Assembly: GCA_964484765.1 (NCBI GenBank) | Contig: CAZAGI010000028.1 | Location: 21,221 to 85,220, forward strand | Source of the DNA: DSVQ01 sp964484765 | GTDB taxonomy: Bacteria; Planctomycetota; Planctomycetia; Planctomycetales; Planctomycetaceae | DNA: 64,000 nt | Direction: 5' to 3' | Notes under the pieces: model-generated | Database searches by the model: none | What the model was told of the DNA's origin: nothing | What the model saw: the letters and a program-made list of their open reading frames with translations, nothing else | Position numbers and translations under genes: made by a program | Shown here: one piece after another, positions 1 through 10,563 of the stretch | Layout of the letters: the number at the start of each line of letters is the position of its first letter | Position numbering within the stretch: the stretch's first letter is position 1

Positions 1-1515
1 GAGTTCAAGGATCCCGCGGAAGAAAATCGAGAGACATCGGCAGCCTTCTATTACGAAAGCCTCGGTCACCACGGACGCCCGGGCTTCCTGTGGCAGAAGC
101 TCCGTCAACCACGCAGCTACGACTTCAAGATGGCGGAGATCAAGCCCTACGACGACCGCCTTCGGATGCCGAAGTTCCCGTTCAGCGAAGAAGACATCGA
201 CTCGATCGCCACGTTCGTGCTCGGCCTGACCGCAGAGCCGCCGAATCCCGAATATCTCTACAATCCGCGCGGCCCCGTCGGCGACCGCATCAAGGGCGAG
301 ACGCTGCTGAAGCAGTTCAACTGCACCGCCTGTCACATGCTGGAACTGCCCGAAATCCGGTATGGAGAAGAGCTCAACGACGACAAGTGGGCGGATCTGA
401 AGAAAGAGGCACAGGATGCCGCCGCGGCCGAGTTTCCCGGTGCGGTGGAATTACTGCGGAAGCTCAAGCCGGCGTGGCACGGTCTCACGGGCGAAACCAT
501 GTCCGCGACCATCGATGATGTGCCGAAGACGCTCTCGGTCGTGAGTTTCCGTGGGCTGATGACACAGTACCCGACGGAAGATGAACCCGAGTACGTCGCC
601 GAATTGTGGGATACGTTGCGGCTTGGTGATGTCGAGCTCTTCCCGACGCGGAAGATGATCTTCCCCGCCGCCGCGATGAAATCGATGACCCCCGCCCGAG
701 GTGGGACATATAGCGAATGGCTGGCGAACCGGCTCTTCGAGACAAAACAGGTGAGTCAGATGGCGCTGGCCCGGCAGGCTTCCCCGCCGCCGCTCGATCA
801 GGAAGGGATCAAAGTCCAAACGCCGTGGCTGTTCAACTTCCTGCGAAACCCGGAAAAGATTCGCCATACCACCGTGTTGCGAATGCCCCGGTTCAATATG
901 AGTGCCGATGAAGCCCAAACCCTAGCGAACTACTTCGCCGCGGCAGGGGGCGCTGTCTACCCGTATCAGCCGGTTCCTCAGCGGGAAGCGAATTACCTCG
1001 ACGAACACACAGCGGAACTCCATCAGGCTTTCCCCGAGAAGCAGCACGACTACCTCACGGAATCATGGAAGGTGTTGAACAGTCCGCTGTGCGTCAAGTG
1101 TCACGCGGTCGGGGGACGCATGCCGGTCAGCACCGACCCGGCGAAGGATATCCGTGCACCGAATCTGCAAATGGCGGGTGATCGTTTGCGCCCCGATTGG
1201 ATGTTGCTCTGGCTGTACCACCCGACGTGGATCACCCCCTATACCTCCATGCCGCAAAACTTCACGGTAGGAAAGAAAAGTCTCGAGGAGTTGTTTGGCG
1301 GTGACGGCAGTTTGCAGACCATCGGCGTTCGCGATGCATTATTGAACTATCACCGGCTGATGGAACGGGACGGACGAATTGTCTACGATCCCATGACGCC
1401 GGTTGCCACACCGAATGCCGGCGCTGACGCGGCCGCAGCCGGGGCTGACGCCAAGACATCGACCACCGCCGCGAAACCGGGATTGCCGGGCGAGAAGACG
1501 GGAGACACGAAGTGA
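1..1515 (+). CDS. c-type cytochrome, 5' truncated by window edge
   Basis: The reading frame is open from base 1 with no stop before it, so the true start lies upstream; the first ATG at 130 is internal. Two CxxCH heme-binding motifs are visible, CTACH near base 319 and CVKCH near base 1090, so the visible part is at least diheme. The C-terminus is an Ala-rich tail. It is the first gene of the oxidase cluster, and its stop overlaps the GTG of the next gene. By position it is a periplasmic electron carrier, or a cytochrome subunit of a quinol-oxidising complex that feeds the downstream cytochrome c oxidase. The exact complex cannot be told without the upstream sequence. Confidence 0.85.
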   Translation, partial: EFKDPAEENRETSAAFYYESLGHHGRPGFLWQKLRQPRSYDFKMAEIKPYDDRLRMPKFPFSEEDIDSIATFVLGLTAEPPNPEYLYNPRGPVGDRIKGETLLKQFNCTACHMLELPEIRYGEELNDDKWADLKKEAQDAAAAEFPGAVELLRKLKPAWHGLTGETMSATIDDVPKTLSVVSFRGLMTQYPTEDEPEYVAELWDTLRLGDVELFPTRKMIFPAAAMKSMTPARGGTYSEWLANRLFETKQVSQMALARQASPPPLDQEGIKVQTPWLFNFLRNPEKIRHTTVLRMPRFNMSADEAQTLANYFAAAGGAVYPYQPVPQREANYLDEHTAELHQAFPEKQHDYLTESWKVLNSPLCVKCHAVGGRMPVSTDPAKDIRAPNLQMAGDRLRPDWMLLWLYHPTWITPYTSMPQNFTVGKKSLEELFGGDGSLQTIGVRDALLNYHRLMERDGRIVYDPMTPVATPNAGADAAAAGADAKTSTTAAKPGLPGEKTGDTK

Positions 1516-2414
1516 CGCATTCCGTTCTGCACACACTGATTGCTGGATCGGCGGCCATCGCCCTGGCCATCTCGGCCGCAGGCTGTGGCGGCGGGGCGGC
1601 GGCGAGCACCACCGTGCGCTATCGCCCCAGCCGCCCGGAAGCAGCCACGGAAGCGGTGGCAGCGGCGACCACCGACGGCGGACCGACCGAAGCGGCAGCC
1701 ACCGGCTTCGGCTCGTTCCAAGGCCGCGTTTTGATCCAGGGGGATCTCACTTCGCCGCCAGATCTGTATGCCGCCGGCAGCGCGCCCAAAGACACCTCGG
1801 TCTGCGGAGTTTCGGCGATCCCCAATGAAACCGTCGTGATCAACAACGGCGGTCTGGCGAACGTGTTCATCTACCTCGCCAAAGCGCCGAAGAACGTCCC
1901 GCCGCCGCAAACCGAACCAGTGGTGTTCGATCAGAAATCGTGCATTTTTCTACCGCACGCATTAGTCGTCCAGACGAATCGACCGGTGATGATCCTCAAT
2001 GCCGACGGTGCCTTGCATAACACGCATACGTATCCGAAGAAGAACACCGACTTCAATCAGGGGGTGCAGCCCAATGATCGGGCCGGTGTGAAGCTGGTCT
2101 ATACCCGGCCCGAGGTCCAGCCTTTCCAGGTAAAATGCGACGTGCATCCGTGGATGGAGGCGTATCATTTGCCGCTCGACCACCCCTATGCGGTTGTTTC
2201 TGGTCCGGACGGGTCGTTCACGATCAACGACGTGCCGGCAGGGACACACGAATTCAAGGTCTGGCATGAAAAAGGGGGCGTCCTGGAGAAGGCCTTCTCG
2301 GTGACCATCAAGCCGAATGAACCGACCAAGATGGATATCTCGGTCCCGGCGTCGAAGCTGGCTCAACTTCAGGGCCCTGCTTCGAAAGTGATCCAATTGT
2401 CTTCGACCCGATAG
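1512..2414 (+). CDS. cupredoxin-like lipoprotein of the oxidase cluster
   Basis: A protein of 300 aa that starts with GTG overlapping the previous stop codon, with a GGAGA ribosome site just upstream. A lipoprotein signal ends in AISAAGC, so it should be anchored in a membrane and face the periplasm. The middle holds a His-containing segment (ALHNTH) and a later CDVHPWM segment. A set of His, Cys, His and Met is what a type 1 copper site uses. The C-terminal part resembles a carboxypeptidase-regulatory-like beta domain. Translational coupling to cytochrome genes suggests an electron carrier for the oxidase. The cupredoxin call rests on motif spacing and is not proven. Confidence 0.7.
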   Translation: MTHSVLHTLIAGSAAIALAISAAGCGGGAAASTTVRYRPSRPEAATEAVAAATTDGGPTEAAATGFGSFQGRVLIQGDLTSPPDLYAAGSAPKDTSVCGVSAIPNETVVINNGGLANVFIYLAKAPKNVPPPQTEPVVFDQKSCIFLPHALVVQTNRPVMILNADGALHNTHTYPKKNTDFNQGVQPNDRAGVKLVYTRPEVQPFQVKCDVHPWMEAYHLPLDHPYAVVSGPDGSFTINDVPAGTHEFKVWHEKGGVLEKAFSVTIKPNEPTKMDISVPASKLAQLQGPASKVIQLSSTR

Positions 2415-2423
2415 GGTGTGCCG

Positions 2424-4016
2424 ATGCATGGTCGTTTGATGAATTCGCTGGAACATCTTCCCCGCCGTTGGGGGTGGTGCGTCCTCATCCTGATGGCGGG
2501 CTGTGGTCCGAATCCGCAGGCGCAGTTTTCGTGGCGGGAATCGACTCTCGACCTTCTGCCCAAGGGGCGCGATGCGGTGCAGGCCGAGGTGAATAACGCC
2601 TTCGGCACGCCGCACGATTTCGTCGCCTGGGAGCGCTGGCCGGTCGAGTTCGGCGGAATCCGTGGCACGGTGACGGCCGCGCCCGAGGGTGCCAAACTGG
2701 AAACCAACCAGGTCGTCGTCGACGCCGGCGGTAAAATCGAGCCCGATTCGGAATTGCTGTGGGTCACGGGCAAACTCTCCGCTGGAGCCGTGCAGAAAGA
2801 ACTGGCAGACAAGGGAAAGGCTCCGAAGGACCCCGCGAAACTTCTCGCGGAAGCGGAGAAGGCCGCCAAGTTCAAGATTACGGCGGTCTCGGAAGACGGC
2901 AAGGTCCTCACGCTCAACAAGGCTTCCGATGCCGCCGCCGGAGACGCGTTCGTTGTCGGCTTCGGTCAGCAACTCCAACTTGGCCGCACGGTCTACATGA
3001 AGAACTGCAACCACTGTCACGGTGTTGCCGGTGATGGCAACGGACCGACGGCGCAATATCTCAATCCCCGTCCCCGCGACTATCGTCTCGGGTTGTTCAA
3101 GTTCACGTCGACTCTCGCGAGCGAAAAAGCCGCACGGGACGACCTGCATCGCATCATCGCATACGGCATTCCGGGCACCTACATGCCGTCATTTCTCCTG
3201 CTCGGCGAAAAGGAAACTGCCGCCGTGGTGGAGTATATCCGCTGGCTGGCGATGCGGGGCGAGATGGAAAAACGGCTCGGCGACGCATTGGCGACGGACT
3301 ATTCCCAGGCAGGCTTGAAGGAGTCGGCAGAGAAAGCGAAGAAAGCCTACGACGATGCCAAGGCGGCGAAGGAAAAGCCGGAAACGCCGAAGTCGCTGGC
3401 ACAACTCAAGAAAGCCGCGAGCGAGGCTTTGCAGGTGTATCTCGTGGGAACCGAGGAGCAGATCAAGGAGAAACAGCCATCCGATTTCCGCCAGGAGGTC
3501 GATGAAACGGCGGATTTCATCGCCCTGTTGTGGAAGCGCGGGGATGATCCTGCGAGCTTGATTGTTCCGACGAAGCCCCGGGTCGCTGATGACGCCGCGT
3601 CGCGCGAGCGCGGGCGGTTGCTGTACCTGTCCGACAAGACCAAGTGCTACACCTGTCACGGGGCGAAGGGGCGCGGCAACGGCCCCGCGGTCGACGACTT
3701 CTGGAAGAAACCCGGCACCAATGACATGTATGCCAAACGTGGTCTGCATGACACCTGGGGCAATCCGTTACCGCCACGCGACCTGACGCGCGGTCAGTAT
3801 CGGGGCGGTCGCCGGCCGATCGATCTCTTCCGCCGGATTTACGCCGGCATCAAGGGGACGCCGATGCCCGCCTTCGGGGGAACGGTGCTCAAAGACGACA
3901 ACGAGATTTGGGATGTGGTCAATTTTGTGATGAGCTTGCCCTACGAAGAGCAGCTTCCGTCATCAAAACCTGCTGAAGCCCCGCACATGGCGGCAACGGC
4001 AGCAGTCAGCGAGTAA
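2424..4016 (+). CDS. diheme cytochrome c lipoprotein
   Basis: A protein of 530 aa. The ATG at 2424 is chosen because AGGG lies 7 nt upstream; a GTG at 2418 and an ATG at 2439 are alternatives. The N-terminus is a lipoprotein signal ending LMAGC. Two cytochrome c domains follow, with heme motifs CNHCH (about base 3008) and CYTCH (about base 3649). They are separated by roughly 200 residues that include a Lys/Ala/Glu-rich, probably helical linker. Both hemes are followed by a GxGNGP-like sequence typical of class I cytochromes. Located directly before coxB, it is a good candidate for the membrane-tethered electron donor to CuA. Confidence 0.85.
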   Translation: MHGRLMNSLEHLPRRWGWCVLILMAGCGPNPQAQFSWRESTLDLLPKGRDAVQAEVNNAFGTPHDFVAWERWPVEFGGIRGTVTAAPEGAKLETNQVVVDAGGKIEPDSELLWVTGKLSAGAVQKELADKGKAPKDPAKLLAEAEKAAKFKITAVSEDGKVLTLNKASDAAAGDAFVVGFGQQLQLGRTVYMKNCNHCHGVAGDGNGPTAQYLNPRPRDYRLGLFKFTSTLASEKAARDDLHRIIAYGIPGTYMPSFLLLGEKETAAVVEYIRWLAMRGEMEKRLGDALATDYSQAGLKESAEKAKKAYDDAKAAKEKPETPKSLAQLKKAASEALQVYLVGTEEQIKEKQPSDFRQEVDETADFIALLWKRGDDPASLIVPTKPRVADDAASRERGRLLYLSDKTKCYTCHGAKGRGNGPAVDDFWKKPGTNDMYAKRGLHDTWGNPLPPRDLTRGQYRGGRRPIDLFRRIYAGIKGTPMPAFGGTVLKDDNEIWDVVNFVMSLPYEEQLPSSKPAEAPHMAATAAVSE

Positions 4017-4077
4017 TCGATGCGACAGCCGATTCCCCACCGGGACTTTGGCTTGGCAAGACATAAGGGATGTTCCC

Positions 4078-4896
4078 GTGGCAGGTCGATTCTGGGCCGT
4101 GTTTTTCATGCTTGCGGCGGTTGTAACCGTGGCATTCAGCGTCATCGGCGCCGAGTGGTGGTGGTTCCCGGGCGATGGCCTCGCCCATACGACGCTGGGC
4201 AAGAAGATCGATGACCTGTTCTACCTGATTCTGATCATCGTCACTGTGACCTACATCGGGACGCACATCGTCTTGGGGTACGTGTTGTGGCGCGGGGCGG
4301 CGATCCAGTCCGATGAAAAAGTCTGGTTCTCGCACGGCAGCCATGCCCTGGAAGTCATCTGGACCATCGTTCCCTCGGGGATCCTGCTGTTCATCGCACT
4401 CTATCAGATGGATGTCTGGCGGAATTACCGCGTGAAGGCCTATTTCCCGAAGAAGACCGCTGCAGTCGCAGAGGTGACCGCACGCCAGTTCGAATGGCGC
4501 ATCCGTTACCCAGCTCCGGGAAAGATTCTGCAACCGCGTCCGCAGCCCGATGACATCTACACCGTCAATGACATCCGCGTCCCGGCGGGACAACCCGTGT
4601 CGATCAGCCTCCGCTCCGATGACGTCCAGCACGCGATCTTCGTGCCCGGCCTGCGTGTCAAGCAAGACGCGGTCCCCGGGCTGGTCATCCCCGTCTGGTT
4701 CGAAGTCACTGATACGGGGACGTACGACATGGTCTGTGCCGAGTTGTGCGGCTGGGGGCATTACAAAATGAAGGCCCGCGTCGTGGCTTCCTCGGAAGAA
4801 GATTTTGAAGCGTGGAAATTGAAGGCGGCCGAAGACCAGTTCTACGATGGCGTGCCGAAAGCCCCCGCCGTTGCTGCCAAGGCGGATGCTGAGTAA
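4078..4896 (+). CDS. coxB: cytochrome c oxidase subunit II
   Basis: A protein of 272 aa from a GTG at 4078, which has AAGGGA 7 nt upstream; a TTG at 4048 would add ten residues but lacks a ribosome site. Two N-terminal membrane segments are followed by a periplasmic cupredoxin domain. The CuA site is complete: an upstream His in DDVQHAIF and the CAELCGWGHYKM motif (CxExCGxxHxxM) near base 4738. It receives electrons from a soluble or tethered cytochrome and passes them to heme a in subunit I. No C-terminal cytochrome c domain is fused to it; that role is probably filled by the separate cytochrome genes upstream. Confidence 0.95.
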   Translation: MAGRFWAVFFMLAAVVTVAFSVIGAEWWWFPGDGLAHTTLGKKIDDLFYLILIIVTVTYIGTHIVLGYVLWRGAAIQSDEKVWFSHGSHALEVIWTIVPSGILLFIALYQMDVWRNYRVKAYFPKKTAAVAEVTARQFEWRIRYPAPGKILQPRPQPDDIYTVNDIRVPAGQPVSISLRSDDVQHAIFVPGLRVKQDAVPGLVIPVWFEVTDTGTYDMVCAELCGWGHYKMKARVVASSEEDFEAWKLKAAEDQFYDGVPKAPAVAAKADAE

Positions 4897-4992
4897 TTCG
4901 AAAGAACAAGCTCAACAGAAACAACGGTTGCGGACCACATTCGTCCTTTGCCGGTTGGTTCTTGTTGAGGATTGAGCATAAAGGTTCGAAAC

Positions 4993-6837
4993 GTGAGCAC
5001 AGTCACTCCTGACGTTGGTCACCCGGATGCGGGCGGACACGATCACGACAGCCATGGCCACGGACACGGTCATCCTGAGCCGTCACCGTTGTCGCTGCTG
5101 TGGCAACTGCCGACGTTTTCGTGCGATCACAAGGTGATCGGCCTGCAGTTCCTCGTCACCACGCTGATGATGTTGATGGTCGGCGGGGCACTGGCCCTGG
5201 GCGTACGCTGGCAGTTGGCATTTCCGTGGGAGAAGATGCCGATTCTCGGCGACACGATTTTCAAGGCCGACGGCGGTCAGATCGCCCCCGAAACTTACAC
5301 GATGCTCGTCACCATGCACGCCTCGGTGATGATCTTCCTGGTGATCATCCCGATTCTCGCCGGGGCGTTCGGCAACTTCCTGATCCCGCTGCAGATCGGG
5401 GCCGACGACATGGCGTTCCCCTTGCTGAACGCGCTGAGTTACTGGTGCATGTTGCCCGCCATCGCGTGCTTCGGCGCCAGCTTCTTCTTCGGCGGCGGCC
5501 CCGCCGGTGGGTGGACGAGTTACCCGCTGCTTTCCGCGCTCCCGCAGGCCGCTCCCGGATCGGGCCTCGCGCAGACATTATGGTTGATCGGACTGACACT
5601 GATTGGCGTGTCGTCCATGATGGGCTCCGTCAATTACATGACGACGATCATCAACATGCGGGCTCCGGGAATGACCCTGTTCCGCATGCCGTTGACCATC
5701 TGGTCGATGTTCATCACCGCGATCCTGCAGGCGTTCGCCTTGCCCGTGTTGACTGCCGCTGGTTTCATGCTTGTGGCGGACCGGACACTCGGCACCTGCT
5801 TCTTCATCCCGTCAGGCATCGTGGTCAACAACGCGGCCCCAACGATCGGTGGCGGGCAACCGCTGTTGTGGCAACATCTCTTCTGGTTCTACAGCCACCC
5901 CGCGGTGTACATCATGCTGCTGCCGGCGATGGGCATGGTCTCCGATATGATGGCCTGTATGAGCCGCAAGCCGATCTTCGGTTACAAACCGATGGTCTAC
6001 TCGCTCGCCGCCATCGCCGGCCTCGGGTTTATTGTGTGGGGCCACCACATGTTTACTTCCGGCATGAACCCCGCACTCGGGATGACGTTCATGGTCTCGA
6101 CCATCCTCATCGCGCTCCCCTCGGCGGTGAAGACGTTCAACTGGCTCGGCACCATGTGGGGCGGTCGGCTGCAGTTTAATGCGGTGATGCTCAACTGCAT
6201 CGCCTTTGTTTCGATGTTCATCATCGGCGGGTTGTCGGGGATCTTCATGGCCGCTGTGCCGGTGGACATCTACATTCACGACACCTACTTCATTGTCGCG
6301 CACTTCCACTACGTGCTGTTCGGAGCCACTTTGTTCGGCTGCTTCGGGGCGATTCAGTTCTGGTTCCCGAAAATGTTCGGCCGGATGATGAACGATTCTG
6401 TCGGCAAGCTGCACTTCGCGCTGACGTTCATTGCATTCAACTGCACGTTCTTCCCAATGCACCTCCTCGGGGTCGCCGGTTTCCCGCGCCGCTATGCCGA
6501 TCCGTATCACTTCCCGTATCTCGAACACCTGCTGTCGCTGAACCAGTTCATGACGATCGCAGCGATCGTGATGGGTTTCGCCCAATTTCTGTTGCTAGGC
6601 AACTTCTTCCTCAGCATGTTCTTCGGCAAGCGCTGCGGACGGAACCCCTGGAACGCAAACGGCCTGGAATGGACCACGCCTTCGCCCCCGGGACACGGCA
6701 ACTTCGATATCCCGCCGGTGTGCTATCACGGCCCGTATGAATACTCGTCGCCGCTGGCACACGGAAACGATTTCCTGCCGCAGACCGAATACGTCCCGTT
6801 GGCGCAGCGCCAGGCGCTCGCCGACGCCGGACACTGA
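4993..6837 (+). CDS. coxA: cytochrome c oxidase subunit I, A2-type
   Basis: A protein of 614 aa. The GTG at 4993 has AAAGG 8 nt upstream and is preferred to the TTG at 4972. The N-terminus carries a His-rich stretch (HDHDSHGHGHGH) before the first membrane helix. The heme and copper ligands are visible: His in TMHASVM, SHPAVY (CuB His with the His-Tyr pair), GHHMFTSGM (CuB His pair) and VAHFHYVLFG (heme ligands). The YSHPAVY version of helix VI, without the Glu of GHPEVY, marks an A2-type heme-copper oxidase. It reduces O2 to water and pumps protons in the membrane. It is followed by the heme A genes. Confidence 0.97.
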   Translation: MSTVTPDVGHPDAGGHDHDSHGHGHGHPEPSPLSLLWQLPTFSCDHKVIGLQFLVTTLMMLMVGGALALGVRWQLAFPWEKMPILGDTIFKADGGQIAPETYTMLVTMHASVMIFLVIIPILAGAFGNFLIPLQIGADDMAFPLLNALSYWCMLPAIACFGASFFFGGGPAGGWTSYPLLSALPQAAPGSGLAQTLWLIGLTLIGVSSMMGSVNYMTTIINMRAPGMTLFRMPLTIWSMFITAILQAFALPVLTAAGFMLVADRTLGTCFFIPSGIVVNNAAPTIGGGQPLLWQHLFWFYSHPAVYIMLLPAMGMVSDMMACMSRKPIFGYKPMVYSLAAIAGLGFIVWGHHMFTSGMNPALGMTFMVSTILIALPSAVKTFNWLGTMWGGRLQFNAVMLNCIAFVSMFIIGGLSGIFMAAVPVDIYIHDTYFIVAHFHYVLFGATLFGCFGAIQFWFPKMFGRMMNDSVGKLHFALTFIAFNCTFFPMHLLGVAGFPRRYADPYHFPYLEHLLSLNQFMTIAAIVMGFAQFLLLGNFFLSMFFGKRCGRNPWNANGLEWTTPSPPGHGNFDIPPVCYHGPYEYSSPLAHGNDFLPQTEYVPLAQRQALADAGH

Positions 6838-6858
6838 GGTCGGTGGCAATCGCGATTT

Positions 6859-7854
6859 GTGGTCTCCGTTCGTAGTTTCTTGTTCGTGAAGTTGATGCAA
6901 ACCGTCGCTGGCGAATCTCCGTGGTTGCACCGCCTCGCCTGGGCGACAGCGATTGTTGCGCTGTTGCCGATCAGCGTCGGTGCCGTCGTCACCACGGTCG
7001 ATGCCGGCATGGCCTTCGCCGATTGGCCGACCTCCGACGGCCACGGCATGCTGGCCTATCCGTGGCTCAAATCGACCGGTGACAAGTTCCTCGAACACGG
7101 TCACCGCCTGGCAGGCATGCTCATCGGCTTGATGTCGCTGGGACTCGCAGCGGCGGCGTTCTCGTGGGAGTGTCGCCCCGCGGTGCGGACACTGGTCGGC
7201 ATGATTCTCGCCGGTGTGATCCTGCAAGGGCTGCTGGGTGGCAGCCGAGTCATTCAGAACGAACGCGTACTGGCCCTGTTGCACGGTCAGTTTGCCGCCT
7301 GGGTCTTCAGCCTGATGGGCCTGCTGGTCGCAATGACCGGGCAGCAATGGGAACGGGAAACAACCGTCACCGATTCGGCGAAAGCGTGGGTCACCGTGAT
7401 GGCCGGCGCTGCTCTCGTCGTGGTGCTGCTGGCGCAATACCTGCTCGGCGGCCTGTTGCGGCATCTCGGCGATGCAAACGCGTGGTTAATCCATCCGTGG
7501 TTCGCCATTGCCGTGGTGATCGCGGCAGCGTTGTTTTGTGTTCTCGCGCACCGGGCTGGCTCGGCAACGCTGGCCCGCGCCGGACGCTGGGTGCTGGGGT
7601 TCGTCGCCGCGCAGGCGATGCTCGGCATTGCCACGTGGGGTGTGAAATACGGCTTTCCGGAATGGGACATCGTCGCCGTTCAGAATTCGTCGCTGCAGGT
7701 CGCGATCCGCAGTCTGCACAAGGTGCTGGGATTGATGACGTTGATGACGGCCGTCGTCGCGGTGGTCCGGTCTTATCGCGCCCTGCCCGTGTCGTTCTCC
7801 GTTGCAGCCCCGTCAGCATTGACGTCCTCCACTCTGGCCGGGAGCGCGTCATGA
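6859..7854 (+). CDS. ctaA: heme A synthase (COX15/CtaA family)
   Basis: A polytopic membrane protein of 331 aa. It would convert heme O to heme A for CoxA. The N-terminal half contains ADWPTSDGHG and EHGHRLAGM, which match the conserved His-bearing segments of the family; a second half with HGQFAAW and LHKVLG repeats the pattern, as expected of a duplicated four-helix bundle. The start is uncertain: GTG 6859 has no clear ribosome site and an ATG at 6895 is also possible. Its stop overlaps the ATG of ctaB (ATGA), which indicates translational coupling. Confidence 0.88.
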   Translation: MVSVRSFLFVKLMQTVAGESPWLHRLAWATAIVALLPISVGAVVTTVDAGMAFADWPTSDGHGMLAYPWLKSTGDKFLEHGHRLAGMLIGLMSLGLAAAAFSWECRPAVRTLVGMILAGVILQGLLGGSRVIQNERVLALLHGQFAAWVFSLMGLLVAMTGQQWERETTVTDSAKAWVTVMAGAALVVVLLAQYLLGGLLRHLGDANAWLIHPWFAIAVVIAAALFCVLAHRAGSATLARAGRWVLGFVAAQAMLGIATWGVKYGFPEWDIVAVQNSSLQVAIRSLHKVLGLMTLMTAVVAVVRSYRALPVSFSVAAPSALTSSTLAGSAS

Positions 7855-8816
7855 GCACGGTGACGGAACTCGCTCCCGTGTCGGTGGAAACCCGCCGGTC
7901 CGATTGGACAGCGAGTCTGGTGGCGCGGCTCGCCGACTATCTCGAATTGTCCAAACCGCGGATCGCCGTGATGGTGCTGATCACCGTCGCAGTGGGGTTC
8001 CTCGTGGGACAACAGGGACCGTGGACCTGGGATGCATCCACGCTGACAAAACTCTGGCATGCGTGGATTGGCATTGCAGTTGTTGCCGCCGGTTCATCGG
8101 CACTCAATCAATGGTGGGAACAGCACACCGACGCGCGGATGCGGCGGACGATGACCCGGCCGTTGCCCTCGGGCCGCCTGGCCAGCGGTGAAGTCCTCGC
8201 GCTCGGTTTGTCGGCCGCCGCGGTCGGCAGTGTTTACCTCGCCTGGCAAGTCAACCTGTTGACGGCGGTCCTCACCGGGATCACCTTTGTCCTGTACGCG
8301 GGAATCTACACGCCGCTCAAGCGCTGGACGTCGTTGTGTACGGCGGTCGGGGCGATCCCGGGGGCGATGCCGCCGGTTCTCGGGTGGGTGGCCTCGGGAC
8401 AACCGCTCGATTGGACGGCGTTTTCCCTCTTCGCCGTCATGTTCTTCTGGCAGTTCCCGCACTTCCTGGCGATTGCGTGGTTGTATCAGGACGACTATGC
8501 CGCGGCGGGTTTGCGGATGCTGCCGGGCGTGCGACCGTCGCGCGGAGTGACGGGGCTGATGGCAACCGCGTACGCCATCGGGTTGATCCCAATCAGCCTG
8601 TTGCCCAGCTGGTGGGGCACTGTCGGCGGCGGCTATGCGGTGATGGCGTTGGTGTTGGGTTTGGCGTACCTGGCGGCGTCGATCGGGTTTGCATGGGATG
8701 AATCACGGGCCACGGCTCGGCGATTGTTGTGGATTTCATTAGTGTATTTGCCCCTGCTGCTGGTAGTGCTCGCGGGGGATCATGTGCGGCTGCTGAACCT
8801 GCCGTTAGGCCGGTAA
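7851..8816 (+). CDS. ctaB: protoheme IX farnesyltransferase
   Basis: A protein of 321 aa starting at ATG 7851 with GGGAG about 6 nt upstream. It adds a farnesyl group to protoheme IX to give heme O, the substrate of CtaA. It is a UbiA-family integral membrane prenyltransferase. The first polar motif reads NQWWEQHTDARMRRT followed by TRPLPSG, and the second is YTPLKRW with GAIPGAMPP. The first acidic residue is Glu rather than the usual Asp of NxxxD, a tolerated variation. The frame is open far upstream, but homology and the ribosome site fix this start. Confidence 0.93.
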   Translation: MSTVTELAPVSVETRRSDWTASLVARLADYLELSKPRIAVMVLITVAVGFLVGQQGPWTWDASTLTKLWHAWIGIAVVAAGSSALNQWWEQHTDARMRRTMTRPLPSGRLASGEVLALGLSAAAVGSVYLAWQVNLLTAVLTGITFVLYAGIYTPLKRWTSLCTAVGAIPGAMPPVLGWVASGQPLDWTAFSLFAVMFFWQFPHFLAIAWLYQDDYAAAGLRMLPGVRPSRGVTGLMATAYAIGLIPISLLPSWWGTVGGGYAVMALVLGLAYLAASIGFAWDESRATARRLLWISLVYLPLLLVVLAGDHVRLLNLPLGR

Positions 8817-8859
8817 CCGTACGCAAGGCCGGCTGGCAGCCGAGAGGAAAGACGACGAG

Positions 8860-9924
<1,065 letters not shown>

Positions 9925-10022
9925 TCGTCAATTGTCCGAGGTCAGTTGTCAGCCGTAAAGAAACTGCCCATCGCCACGGACGACTGACAATAAACTCGTG
10001 AAAAACTCACTGAGACCCATTC

Positions 10023-10424
10023 ATGTCCGATCACGACGAAAACCATTCTCACGGTGCCACATACCTCACCGTGTTTGTTGCCTTGTGCGTCTTCACCGGG
10101 CTCTCGATTGTCGCGGACCTGCTGGAGTTTTCCGACCGGAATATCACCCGCGCGCTCGTGATGTCCATCGCCACGGCGAAGGCGTTGTGCGTGATGATGT
10201 TCTTCATGCATCTCAAGTTCGAGCGGGCCTGGAAATACCTGCTGCTGATTCCCACGGGAATTCTCGCCGCCGCCCTGCCGTTCGCGTTGTTCCCCGATGT
10301 CGGCGCACACTACTACACCATGGATGTCCCGCAAGTCCATGAGTACGAATCTCAGCAAAACGCCGGCGGCGAACACGGCCATGGCGCTGAACACCATGAT
10401 AAACCCGCTGCGGAACATCATTAA
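10023..10424 (+). CDS. cytochrome c oxidase subunit IV family protein
   Basis: A protein of 133 aa with three predicted membrane helices. The sequence TAKALCVMMFFMHLKFE matches the conserved helix-2 end of prokaryotic cytochrome oxidase subunit IV (COX4/CyoD-like). The C-terminus is a His/Glu-rich tail (GGEHGHGAEHHDKPAAEHH). The N-terminus is also His-bearing. It closes the oxidase operon and is followed by a strong terminator. About 100 nt separate it from coxC, which is longer than the other gaps in the operon. Confidence 0.85.
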   Translation: MSDHDENHSHGATYLTVFVALCVFTGLSIVADLLEFSDRNITRALVMSIATAKALCVMMFFMHLKFERAWKYLLLIPTGILAAALPFALFPDVGAHYYTMDVPQVHEYESQQNAGGEHGHGAEHHDKPAAEHH

Positions 10425-10460
10425 CCAACTTTCGTGCAGCGCTGTCGCCAAGTTCGATTC

Positions 10461-10499
10461 GAAGCCCGGCATGTTCGCCATGTCGGGCTTCTGGTTTTT
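10461..10499 (+). terminator. rho-independent terminator of the oxidase operon
   Basis: A 13-bp stem (10461-10473 with 10479-10491, one G-T pair) closes the loop TTCGC and is followed by TGGTTTTTC. It lies 36 nt after the subunit IV gene. Confidence 0.85.
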
Positions 10500-10563
10500 C
10501 CCGGTTTGACGTCTCCCTCAAGGCGACGCGCTTCGAGCAGGATCTCTTCGCGAGAGCAAACTC

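Noticed and set aside
1962..3149. 395-codon open frame on the minus strand
   Set aside because: Antisense to the cupredoxin and cytochrome genes of the oxidase operon.
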